In this document: positions 41,145 to 48,255 of the stretch, piece by piece
Numbering within the stretch: the stretch's first letter is position 1
Layout: each line of letters begins with the position of its first letter
Source of the DNA: an uncultured Sutterellaceae bacterium
Lineage (GTDB): Bacteria > Pseudomonadota > Gammaproteobacteria > Burkholderiales > Burkholderiaceae_F
DNA length: 48,255 bases
Direction of reading: 5' to 3'
Assembly: GCA_902797695.1 (NCBI GenBank)
Contig: CADBTW010000070.1
Location: forward strand, 1-48,255
Notes under the pieces: generated by a model
Told to the model about the DNA's origin: nothing
Databases searched by the model: none
What the model saw: the letters and a program-made list of their open reading frames with translations, nothing else
Program-made: the position numbers and the translations under genes

Positions 41145-43676
41145 TCAGCGGATCACCTGGCGCGGCTGGTCGTAGGCGGTGACCGTCGGGACTTCGCCCT
41201 TCCAGCGCGAGACCTGGACGTTCGCGGTCGAGGCAATGTTGCCGCGGGCGAGGTTCGAGGTGGGCTTGTCGAGCACGAGGGTGTTCGAGTTGCCGCGCAC
41301 ATCGACAATGCCCTTTCCGGTCTTCTGCGGGTTGAACCAGCCGCCGTGGTGGACGACGACGCAGCCCGGGATGATGCGGTCAGTGATCACGGCGCCGGCG
41401 AGGAGCTTGCCGTGGCGGCTCTCGACCAGGCAGATGTCGCCGTTCTTGATCCCGCGGGCCTTCGCGTCCTTCGGGTTGATCCACATCGGCTCGCGGTCCT
41501 CGATCGTGCCGCGCACGCGGTTATTCGTGCAGTCGAGCTGGGAGTGCATGCGCCAGCGGCTCTTGCAGGCCATGAGGGCGAGCGGGTACTGAGCGGTAGC
41601 CTTTGCAACGCCTTCGGTCGGCTCGAAGTACGCAGGATGCCCGACGCAGTCCTTGTAGTGGTAGCCGGCGATCTTCGGGCTGAAGAGCTGGATCTTGCCG
41701 GACTCGGTCTGGAGCGGGTGCGCCGCAGGATCCGCCCGGAAGTCGGCGAACGAGACGTAGTTCCTGTTCTCCTTCGACACCGGGAAGAGGAGGTAGCCCT
41801 TCTTCCAGAAGGTCTCGAAGTCAGGCATCGACTTGTCCATCTTGCGGGCGTCGTCGTAGAACTTGCGGATCCAGTCCATCTGGCTGCGGCCCTCGGTGTA
41901 GGCCTGCTCGATCCCGAGCTTCTTCGCGACCTCGGCCCAGACCTCGTAGTCGGGCTTCGACTCGTACTGGGGCTTGATCACCTGGTGCATCGCGACGAAG
42001 CCGTCGTTCGAGGACGTGCCGATGTTCGTGATGTCAGGATGCTCGAACGCGGTGCAGGCCGGGAGCACGATGTCCGCGTGGCGGGCGGTCGCGGTCCAGA
42101 CGATGTCGGAGACGACCACCGTGTCGACCGTCTTGAAGGCGCGGGCGAGCTGGTTCGTGTCGGGATGGTGCGCAAACGGGTTGCCGCCCGCCCACATGAT
42201 GAGATGGAACTCGGGGTAGGTGCACTTCTTGCCGTCATAGTTGACCGTCTTCCCCGGGTGGAGGAGGGCGTCCGTCACCGCGGCGACCGGAAGGACCTTG
42301 CTTCCCTTCCAGACCTTCTTATAGGGGAAGACAGGCTTCACGTTCTTCGGAATCTGCGCCATGTAGGGGGCTTCGGAGAGCGGGGAGCCGCCGGAGGAGT
42401 AGTGGTAGTTCGTGCCGAGGCCGCCGCCGGGGAGACCGATCTGGCCGAGCACCGAGCAGAGCGCGGCGAGCATCCAGTGGCTCTGTTCGCCGAAGTCGAT
42501 GCGCTGGATGCCCCAGCCGATCATGAACATCGTGCGGTGTTCCTGGACGTCGTGCGCGAAGGCGCGGATCTTCGCGGCCGGAACGCCCGTGATTTTCTCG
42601 GCCCACTCGGGGGTCTTCTTCACGCCGTCCTCTTCGCCGACGATGTAGCGGCGGAGCTCGGGCCATCCGGCCGTGTACTTCGCGAGGAACGCCTTGTCGA
42701 TCTTGCCGGTCGCGTCGAGCTCGTAGATCATGGCGGCCATGAGGGCGGGGTCGGTGCCGGGGTTCGGGTGGATCCATTCGGACCCGAGGTACTCGGCGGT
42801 GTCGGTCTGGACCGGGTTCACGGAGATCGTCTTCGTGCCCTTCGCCTTCAGGGCGCGGAAGTACCCGGCGTGGTTATGGATCGTCGTGTACCAGTCGATG
42901 TCGTTCGTCACGAGCGGGTCGCAGCCCCAGAGGACAACGCGCTCGGAATTCTTGATCACGACGTCCCAGGAGGTGGAGCGGGGGTTGCCGGAGCCGACCA
43001 CGTACGGGTAGATCGTGTTCACGGCGGCGGACGAGTAGCTGTTGCGGCGCGCCGGGAACCCGCCCATCAGGTTGAGGAGGCGCTGCATGCAGGCGCTCGC
43101 GACGTTCAGCTTCCCGGTCGACATCCAGCCGTAGGAGGAGCCGTAGACCGCGGACGGGCCGTAGTTCGTGTAGGTGTCCTTCAGGGCCTTCGCGACGAGT
43201 TCAGCCGCCTTGTCCCAGGAGACGCGGACCCACTTCTCGCCCAGGTCGCCGCGGGTCTTGCGGGAGGCGGGGCCGTTCTTCAGGTAGCTCTCGCGCACCA
43301 TCGGGTAGCGGATGCGGGCGGAGCAGTAGGGGAGCTCGGCGAGGCCCTGGATGTTCGGGGTCGGGGCGTAGTCGTGCTCGAAGGGCTTGCACTCGACGAT
43401 GCGGCCGCCCTTCACGACCGGGCGGACGATGCCCCAGCGGAAGGCGGTGATCGACTCGCCGTCATTCAGCGTGGACTTGCCGAGGTCGAAGGTTCCGGTG
43501 AGGGAAAGGTCGGACTCGGGGAGCGGGTTCTTCGCGTAGAGCGCGGCGCTCTCCTTCGCGGCGGCGTAGCCCTCGTGCGCATCCTCCATCGGCTTCGCAT
43601 GGGCTGCGGGGACTGCGGCAGCGGCCGTGACGGCGGCGGCGCCCTTGAAAATCGAACGGCGGGAAATTCCTGACAT
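41145..43676 (-). CDS. periplasmic molybdopterin oxidoreductase, TMAO/DMSO/biotin sulfoxide reductase type
   Basis: This 843-residue enzyme reduces an S- or N-oxide as an anaerobic electron acceptor. The Tat leader is SRRSIFKGAAAVTAAA with cleavage near AHAKP. There is no N-terminal iron-sulfur cysteine set, which places it in the TorA/DorA/BisC group, and S186 in YGSSYGWMSTGK is the likely molybdenum ligand. Cofactor-binding motifs include LIMWAGGNPFAHHPDTN and HSQLDCTNNR. I start at 43676 because AGGAGAG lies 7 nt upstream. No TorC-type cytochrome, membrane partner or TorD chaperone is adjacent, so its electron donor is elsewhere. The substrate is not settled; this genus often has many such orphan enzymes. 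Confidence 0.88.
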   Translation of the reverse strand: MSGISRRSIFKGAAAVTAAAAVPAAHAKPMEDAHEGYAAAKESAALYAKNPLPESDLSLTGTFDLGKSTLNDGESITAFRWGIVRPVVKGGRIVECKPFEHDYAPTPNIQGLAELPYCSARIRYPMVRESYLKNGPASRKTRGDLGEKWVRVSWDKAAELVAKALKDTYTNYGPSAVYGSSYGWMSTGKLNVASACMQRLLNLMGGFPARRNSYSSAAVNTIYPYVVGSGNPRSTSWDVVIKNSERVVLWGCDPLVTNDIDWYTTIHNHAGYFRALKAKGTKTISVNPVQTDTAEYLGSEWIHPNPGTDPALMAAMIYELDATGKIDKAFLAKYTAGWPELRRYIVGEEDGVKKTPEWAEKITGVPAAKIRAFAHDVQEHRTMFMIGWGIQRIDFGEQSHWMLAALCSVLGQIGLPGGGLGTNYHYSSGGSPLSEAPYMAQIPKNVKPVFPYKKVWKGSKVLPVAAVTDALLHPGKTVNYDGKKCTYPEFHLIMWAGGNPFAHHPDTNQLARAFKTVDTVVVSDIVWTATARHADIVLPACTAFEHPDITNIGTSSNDGFVAMHQVIKPQYESKPDYEVWAEVAKKLGIEQAYTEGRSQMDWIRKFYDDARKMDKSMPDFETFWKKGYLLFPVSKENRNYVSFADFRADPAAHPLQTESGKIQLFSPKIAGYHYKDCVGHPAYFEPTEGVAKATAQYPLALMACKSRWRMHSQLDCTNNRVRGTIEDREPMWINPKDAKARGIKNGDICLVESRHGKLLAGAVITDRIIPGCVVVHHGGWFNPQKTGKGIVDVRGNSNTLVLDKPTSNLARGNIASTANVQVSRWKGEVPTVTAYDQPRQVIR

Positions 43677-44042
43677 TCTGTCTTCTCTCCTACAAACACT
43701 AAGCAATTTGGGCTGGGGAAGACTATCCCTTGCGGGTAGTCATTCCGCAGAACATGAGAATTATGATCAGTTGGCACCGGAAATGAAACAAACCGTTGTT
43801 TACTAAAACGATTTTCCAAAAATGAATAACAATGGATAACCTATTGAATGTGTGACCTAAATTCGCAAATGTCGGAATTTCCATTCGAGGGTTTGTCTAT
43901 ATATGCAATTCGCTAGCTGATATTCCCTAGTTCTCAAAATTGAATGAACCTTGGACCTGTGCGGGCGCGGCGCACGCCGGCAACCGGCCGGAGGCCGGTA
44001 AAGAGGAGGGGAGGGGGATCGCCCCGCGCAATGCGGGGAGCG
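43677..44042. promoter_or_regulatory. AT-rich leader/promoter region of the molybdoenzyme
   Basis: This 366-bp region contains no gene. Positions 43780-43940 are clearly AT-rich, unlike the window average, and should hold the promoter and binding sites for oxygen or oxide-responsive regulators; I find no clean FNR or Crp palindrome. A hairpin (GACTA-T-CCC, TTGC, GGG-TAGTC; 43721-43741) would lie in the mRNA leader 45 nt before the start. Confidence 0.45.
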
Positions 44043-44765
44043 CTAGAAGAAGTATGGCCAGGCGGCTGCGAAGAGAACCGTGGGAAGCATGTTCGCGACC
44101 GAGAACTTCGGACCCCAGACGAGGTTCACGCCAACCGCGAAGATGAGCATCGAGCCCGTGAGGCCGATGCAGCTCACCGCTTCACCTGTGAGGAACGGAC
44201 CGAGGAACCACGCGAAGAACGTCATCAGCCCCTGGAGGATCCCGACCGGGATCGCGGAAAAAACGCAGCCCTTTCCCATCGCGGCGGTCATCGCCATGAT
44301 GATCACGCAGTCCGCGATTCCCTTCACGGCAAGCGTCGTGTAGTCGCCGGAGAGCCCGTCCTGGATCGAGCCGACGACCGCCATCGCGCCGATCGCGACA
44401 GTGACGGAAGCCGTGACGAAGGCGTTCACGAACCCGTCGTCCCCGGCCCCGCCCGCCTTTTCCTTCAGCCACCTGCCCGCGCGGACGAGAAGCCCCTCGA
44501 TGTCGAGCCACGTTCCGGCCACTGTCCCGAGGGCGAGCGAGACGACTGACATCAGGGCGCCGCGGGAAGCAAGCGCGGGACCGGCGCCGTCAACGGTGAG
44601 CATTTGGGAAAGCGACCCCGAGATTCCGAGGAAGAGGCAGGCGAGTCCCATCGCGGCGATCAGGTTCTTCTGGTACGCGGCCCGGAGCGTCCTGCGGCAG
44701 ACGAGACCCGCAGCGCCTCCCGCGACGATCGCCCCCATGTTGATCAGAGTGCCGAGCCCGATCAT
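44043..44765 (-). CDS. DUF554 membrane protein (YdfK-like)
   Basis: This 240-residue polytopic membrane protein has family hallmarks: GLGTLINMGAIVAGGAAGL at the start, LVCRRTLRAAYQKNLIAAMGL, then ASVTVAIGAMAVVGSIQDGL and a Gly-rich C-terminal VGVNLVWGPKFSVANMLP. The function of the family is unknown; a transport role is assumed. I set the start at 44765, where the hydrophobic region begins and GAAGAGG lies upstream; the frame is open to 44879 with no such character. It is divergent from the small protein gene. Confidence 0.82.
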   Translation of the reverse strand: MIGLGTLINMGAIVAGGAAGLVCRRTLRAAYQKNLIAAMGLACLFLGISGSLSQMLTVDGAGPALASRGALMSVVSLALGTVAGTWLDIEGLLVRAGRWLKEKAGGAGDDGFVNAFVTASVTVAIGAMAVVGSIQDGLSGDYTTLAVKGIADCVIIMAMTAAMGKGCVFSAIPVGILQGLMTFFAWFLGPFLTGEAVSCIGLTGSMLIFAVGVNLVWGPKFSVANMLPTVLFAAAWPYFF

Positions 44766-44848
44766 GCTGAAAAAACCTCTTCGGAAAGTCGAAAACGGTG
44801 TAATTTTAGGAAGATTTTCACAGACCTCTTCTGGAGCACTGGAAGTCC

Positions 44849-45046
44849 ATGGCAATCCCGCTCGCGGCTCCCGCCGCATTCATCATCCGCCATCGGAAGG
44901 CGATCCTTGCCGCCGCGCTTTTCGCCTACGCCGCGGCTTCCGACTGGAAGAAGGTCCGGAAGCCGGGGGACGGGAAGAAGGAGTTCGCGAAGTACGCGGC
45001 GGAGCGCGTCCTCAAGGAAGCGGCCGGCCGGATCCTGAAGGGCTGA
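44849..45046 (+). CDS. small membrane-associated protein, 65 residues
   Basis: This is an unrecognised small protein. It has a hydrophobic helix at about 16-32 (RHRKAILAAALFAYAAAS) and then a basic, amphipathic tail with KKVRKPGDGKKEF and AAERVLKEAAGRILKG. A GGAAG precedes the ATG by about 5 nt. The codon pattern resembles neighbouring genes. It may be a single-pass membrane peptide; no partner is evident. A false reading frame cannot be ruled out. Confidence 0.5.
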   Translation: MAIPLAAPAAFIIRHRKAILAAALFAYAAASDWKKVRKPGDGKKEFAKYAAERVLKEAAGRILKG

Positions 45047-45082
45047 GGCTCCTTCAATCGGAAGCGCTTCGCCCTCCGCGCC

Positions 45083-45382
45083 CTAACCCGGAATCGGGCT
45101 CGAGCGCTTGAGGGAGAGCACGACGAGGAGCGCGAACCCGACGACCGGCACGTAGACGAGCGGCGCGATCCAGGGGGTCCACCCCGCGTCTCGCGCGCGC
45201 CTCGCGGTCGTGACGCCTTCAATCCAGAAACATGCGAGAACCCAGAGGAGCGCGAGGTCGACCTGCGCGTCCGTGAGAGTGTCGGCAAGTTCCCCGAGCG
45301 CGAGGCAGCTCGCCTGGCACGCGGTGACGATCAGGAAGAACGGGAGCCGCTTCGTCCGCCCCCTCCAGGAGAGGAATCCCAT
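45083..45382 (-). CDS. DUF805-like small membrane protein
   Basis: This 99-residue inner-membrane protein has the DUF805 opening FLSWRGRTKRLPFFL, where the F-x-GR pattern is characteristic, three to four hydrophobic segments and the RRARDAGWTPW motif before the last ones. The function of the family is unknown. The start is moved to 45382, where GGAG lies 7 nt upstream; the 19 codons before it lack a ribosome site. It converges with the 65-residue protein gene (36-bp gap). Confidence 0.75.
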   Translation of the reverse strand: MGFLSWRGRTKRLPFFLIVTACQASCLALGELADTLTDAQVDLALLWVLACFWIEGVTTARRARDAGWTPWIAPLVYVPVVGFALLVVLSLKRSSPIPG

Positions 45383-45635
45383 TTGTTTGCTCCAGCTTTT
45401 TTGCCTTGGTCCGGTTTTGGGCGAATCCGGGTTTCTCAAGCATATTCAGGGCCTGCTGCCCCTTGAACAGGCGAGCCCCTGCCTTCCGCAAGGTTAACAG
45501 CAAATATACGACAGGATTTTTGCTGTAAGCTATACAGCCGAACGGCTTATTTATGACGAACCGGGCGGGCAGGCGCCGTGCGCACCCCCATCAGAATCGC
45601 CGCTTCGGTTTGCAGGAAAAGGAAACAGGCAGGAA

Positions 45636-46331
45636 ATGGGACTTCAGGAAATGGTGGAACGGCGGACAAGGTTCGCTGCTGGCGGAAAGGAAGCGACCCT
45701 TTACCCGGCTCGGAATGCGTCGGCGCCGCTCGTTGTCCTCAATGTCTACGACGGCGACGGGAGCGGGGTGCACCAGGCGCTGCGCGCGATCGGGAGCCCG
45801 GACTGCAGCCTCCTCGCGGTGGGAGAACTCGCCTGGGACCGCGACCTCTCGCCCTGGGCGAGCCCCGCGGTCATGAAGGGAGAGAGGCCGTTCGAAGGGG
45901 GCGCTGACGCGTACCTCGAAGAGCTCCTCTCCGAAATCATTCCCGAGGCCGAGAAACGGCTCTCCGGCACCCCCGTCTTCAGGGTGATCGCGGGGTATTC
46001 GCTTGCCGGGCTCTTCGCGCTTTATTCGCTCTGCCGCACGGGAGAGTTCTCGGGGGCCGCCTGCGCTTCAGGTTCCTTCTGGTTCCCGGGCGCGAGGGAA
46101 TTCTTCCTTTCACACGAGTTTGTCCGGGCTCCCGGGAAGCTTTACTTTTCGCTTGGGGACCGCGAGGCCGCGACCCGGAACCCGGTCCTCGGCACCGTGC
46201 AGGAGAACACCGAGGCGCTCGTCTCGCACTACAGGGATCTCGGAGTTCGGGTGCGCTGGGAGCTGAATCCCGGAAACCACTTCAGGGATCCGTCCCTCAG
46301 GACTGCTAAGGGGATCGCGGCGGTCCTCTGA
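45636..46331 (+). CDS. alpha/beta hydrolase of the esterase-D/enterochelin-esterase type
   Basis: This 231-residue hydrolase of the putative-esterase family (like Fes/IroE/YbbA) has nucleophile S122 in IAGYSLAG, an acid candidate D175 in SLGDREA and H215 in NPGNHF. It lacks a signal peptide. Relatives open siderophore esters or release acyl groups from small molecules; the link to the TonB locus 14 kb away is only suggestive. A CAGGAA precedes the ATG. Upstream, a 6-bp hairpin (GCTGTA-AGCTA-TACAGC, about 45522-45538) follows an AT-rich stretch that may hold the promoter. Confidence 0.78.
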   Translation: MGLQEMVERRTRFAAGGKEATLYPARNASAPLVVLNVYDGDGSGVHQALRAIGSPDCSLLAVGELAWDRDLSPWASPAVMKGERPFEGGADAYLEELLSEIIPEAEKRLSGTPVFRVIAGYSLAGLFALYSLCRTGEFSGAACASGSFWFPGAREFFLSHEFVRAPGKLYFSLGDREAATRNPVLGTVQENTEALVSHYRDLGVRVRWELNPGNHFRDPSLRTAKGIAAVL

Positions 46332-46356
46332 GCGGCCGGGGTCCGGGCGCGGACTG

Positions 46357-47283
46357 CTAGCCCCGGGTCCCTGCGTCCTCTTCGAGAAGTCCTGAAAAGA
46401 GCTCCGCCGCGGCGGAGGGTTCCGCGCCTGCCTTCCGGATGAGGACGAAGTGCCCTGGGGGAAGCGGCGACGCGAGCTTCACTTCGAAGAGCTCGTCCCC
46501 TGCCGGAAGCCTGTCGGAACCTATTTTGCGGATCAGGGCTCCGACCCCGAGCCCCGCCCGCGCGAAGTCCTCGACCACCGCGGAACTTGCGCCTTCCCCT
46601 CCGATGTTCATCACGAGCCCCTCTTCCCGCCAGCGCGCTTCGAGGAAGTCGCGGGAGTCCGAGCCCTTTCTGAGCACGATGAGGGGAAAGCGGTTCAGCT
46701 CCCCTAACGTTAGCGACCGGCCCTCGAGCTCCGGAAACCGGGTGCGGCTCGCGGCGAAGATGTGACGATAGAGGCTGAGAGGCTCGATCTCAAGCCCTGG
46801 CTCCGGCCCTGCGTCGTGCACTGCTTCAAGGGCAATGTCGGCCCGCCCGGCGCGCGCGAGCTCGCGCAGCACCGCCTTCCGGTTCTCGATTTGGATATGG
46901 AAGCGGATCCCGGGATGCTCCCGGTTGAAGCGCTGCAGGAAGGGAATCAGGTAGCCGTGGAGGAGCCCGACAGGGAGCGCGACGCTGATGTCGCCTTCCT
47001 CGAGGTGGAGGAGCCGACTGAGGCGCTTTTCGCCTAGCTGTAGCTCCCGCATCATCCCGCGGGTCGCCTCGAACACGGCGTGCCCCTCGGGCGTGAGCAC
47101 GAGCGTTCGCCCCGAGCGCGCGAAGAGCTTCACGCCGAGCCGCGCCTCGAGGAGCCCGATCGAACGGGACACGGCGGGCTGCGTGACGAATAGCGCCTGC
47201 GCCGCCTCCGTCATGCTGCCGAGCCTCGCGGTCTCATGGAACACCCGCAGGAGGTCGAGGCTCACGTCGCTAAGGTTCTGCAT
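46357..47283 (-). CDS. LysR-family transcriptional regulator
   Basis: This 308-residue regulator has an N-terminal winged helix-turn-helix (about 8-66, SMTEAAQALFVTQPAVSRSI, then FARSGRTLVLTPEG) and a substrate-binding-like effector domain (about 92-300). It is convergent with the esterase gene (25-bp gap) and starts beside the AT-rich integrase region, so its usual divergent target is either the integrase fragment or missing. The effector is unknown. The ATG start is just before the helix-turn-helix, as expected for the family. Confidence 0.88.
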   Translation of the reverse strand: MQNLSDVSLDLLRVFHETARLGSMTEAAQALFVTQPAVSRSIGLLEARLGVKLFARSGRTLVLTPEGHAVFEATRGMMRELQLGEKRLSRLLHLEEGDISVALPVGLLHGYLIPFLQRFNREHPGIRFHIQIENRKAVLRELARAGRADIALEAVHDAGPEPGLEIEPLSLYRHIFAASRTRFPELEGRSLTLGELNRFPLIVLRKGSDSRDFLEARWREEGLVMNIGGEGASSAVVEDFARAGLGVGALIRKIGSDRLPAGDELFEVKLASPLPPGHFVLIRKAGAEPSAAAELFSGLLEEDAGTRG

Positions 47284-47378
47284 GTGTCAGTAATCCCGCT
47301 TTTTTAGACAAAACTGTTCTCGACCAAATTTTAAGAAAATATTAATGAATTCCATAGATTAACGGGTTTTTGATTTTT

Positions 47379-47394
47379 TGATCAGGAATGATCA
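47379..47394. promoter_or_regulatory. TGATCA-GGAA-TGATCA repeat
   Basis: Two copies of the palindrome TGATCA (47379-47384 and 47389-47394) lie 4 bp apart, 84 bp upstream of the integrase start, in AT-rich DNA between the LysR and integrase genes. Such paired sites fit a dimeric DNA-binding protein. Confidence 0.45.
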
Positions 47395-47402
47395 TATCCT
47401 GC

Positions 47403-47426
47403 ATGTCACCGTCGCAATGGTGACAT
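47403..47426. promoter_or_regulatory. 8-bp inverted repeat before the integrase gene
   Basis: ATGTCACC (47403-47410) and GGTGACAT (47419-47426) are perfect arms with an 8-nt spacer. A TTGACA (47445-47450) follows, and the integrase starts at 47478. This could be an integrase/excisionase-type operator or arm site. Confidence 0.5.
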
Positions 47427-47477
47427 AAAAGGGATACATAGACCTTGACAGGAATTGTCTGTTCCACGGAGGGGTAC

Positions 47478-48173
47478 ATGAATCAAAGGCCGAAAACAAT
47501 CAGGGAAATCGAAAAAATCAGCGATCCGGGGCTGCACAACATCGGTGGTGTTCCAGGGCTCTATCTTCGGGTTACCGAATCGGGTCGTTATTATATTTTC
47601 CGCTATGTCGAAAACGGGAAACGTTCGGCGCTTTCCCTTGGGAACGCAAAGCGAGTCACGCTTGCGGAGGCAAGGAAAATGGCTCTCCGTTACCGAATTG
47701 CACTGGATGCCGGTAAATCAATTAGGAGAATACGAAAAACCGCCGAACCTCAATCTGTCACCTCTGTGAATCGGCTGGCAGAAAAATGGCTGAAGTCGAA
47801 GGAAGCGGCCGGTTATTGGAAAGAAAATAAACGGGGTTCGCGTGATGTCAGGCTCAGACTCTCAAATTATATTCTTCCTAATTTTGGGGATCGCGAGATC
47901 GCTTCAATTTCAGCGAAAGAAATAGCAGACGCCTTCAAGGAACCTATATCCGAACATAAAGGCAGGATATTGCAGGTTATTGGAAATCTGCGTGAAATAT
48001 TCAACTGGGCAATAGCAATGGGCCTGATCCCCCCAATGATGAATCCTGCCGACATGCGCGGCCCCCTAGGCGTTCTATTGGCACCATGGCTGCGATATGC
48101 AAAACCGAGGGACAATTTGGGCGCGCTGCCTTTTAGAGAAATTCCTTCCTTTATCGAGGAGCTTTTTAATTAA
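47478..48173 (+). pseudogene. tyrosine integrase of the P4 type, lacking its catalytic domain
   Basis: This 231-residue remnant of a phage/island integrase has the N-terminal DUF4102 arm-binding region (GLYLRVTESGRYYIFRYVEN, LGNAKRVTLAEARKMA) and the SAM-like core-binding domain (about 90-200: RLAEKWLKSKEAAGYWKEN, ISAKEIADAFKEPISEH, LREIFNWAIAMGLIP). It stops at ALPFREIPSFIEELFN, exactly where the catalytic domain with its R-H-R-Y residues should follow (full length about 400). A GGAGGGG ribosome site precedes the ATG. The DNA is more AT-rich than the rest, pointing to transfer. Downstream, 82 bp show no clear continuation, but a decayed domain beyond the window edge is possible. Confidence 0.75.
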
Positions 48174-48255
48174 AAGTTTCCCAATTTTAGGGACTAAGAA
48201 ACTTACGGGTTTACCCTGATCAAAATACTCTTTTGCGTTGTAGCTGCTTCCGGGA

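Noticed and set aside
41031-43673. 880-codon open frame on the plus strand opposite the molybdoenzyme
   Set aside because: It is the antisense frame of a GC-rich gene, rich in Val/Arg/Asp with no domain; the minus strand encodes a full TorA-type enzyme with Tat leader and ribosome site.
1-48255. tRNA, rRNA or CRISPR array
   Set aside because: No T-loop or acceptor pattern, no rRNA-like sequence and no regularly spaced direct repeats outside the coding 57-bp array at 22661-22888.
47478-48255. prophage
   Set aside because: Only an integrase fragment is visible; no structural, lysis or replication genes are in the window.

Overview
This is a GC-rich, gene-dense bacterial window with about 41 protein genes and no rRNA, tRNA or CRISPR array that I can see. 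The gene content suggests a host-associated, anaerobic or microaerophilic betaproteobacterium, most like Sutterellaceae (Burkholderiales). The pointers are a Tat-exported molybdoenzyme of the TMAO/DMSO reductase type, a DcuC carrier, a TRAP transporter with a twin-arginine binding protein, a TonB/ExbBD iron locus and many LysR/DMT pairs. This placement is an inference from protein families, not from a marker gene.

Layout. 0.4-6 kb: cardiolipin synthase, the AzlCD amino-acid exporter, a DEDDh exonuclease and a BCCT transporter. 6.4-10.6 kb: a three-gene unit of a Sel1-repeat protein, a paralogue of its N-terminal domain and a Crp-type regulator, closed by a clear two-way terminator. 10.7-15.7 kb: an argininosuccinate-lyase-like enzyme with DcuC, divergent from a LysR regulator and an EamA exporter. 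15.9-20.3 kb: an LtaS/OpgB-type phosphoglycerol transferase behind a nine-cytosine tract, a CapA-like protein and a metallophosphoesterase. 20.4-25.1 kb (minus strand): hydrolase, membrane-anchored nuclease, two ribbon-helix-helix-like proteins (one with a cysteine-containing 19-residue repeat), an arginase-fold protein with altered metal ligands, and a CPWC thioredoxin-fold protein.

25.4-31.7 kb: tonB-exbB-exbD, a TonB-dependent receptor and an SbmA/YddA-type ABC protein, with a good Fur-box match in front. 31.8-33.9 kb: a KTSC protein with Ogt, then an SpmA/SpmB-type membrane protein. 34.3-38.3 kb: a TRAP transporter with asparaginase; a perfect -24/-12 sigma-54 promoter lies between dctM and dctP. 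38.3-43.7 kb: a transposase-derived gene, a DMT permease and the molybdoenzyme. 44-48.3 kb: small membrane proteins, an esterase, a LysR regulator and an AT-richer segment with an integrase cut off before its catalytic domain.

The most unusual features are the candidate phase-variable tract before the phosphoglycerol transferase, the two-paralogue Sel1/Crp unit, the ribbon-helix-helix/Cys-repeat pair, the arginase-fold protein without standard ligands, the sigma-54 promoter feeding dctP and probably asparaginase, and the argininosuccinate-lyase relative that lacks the usual active-site histidine.
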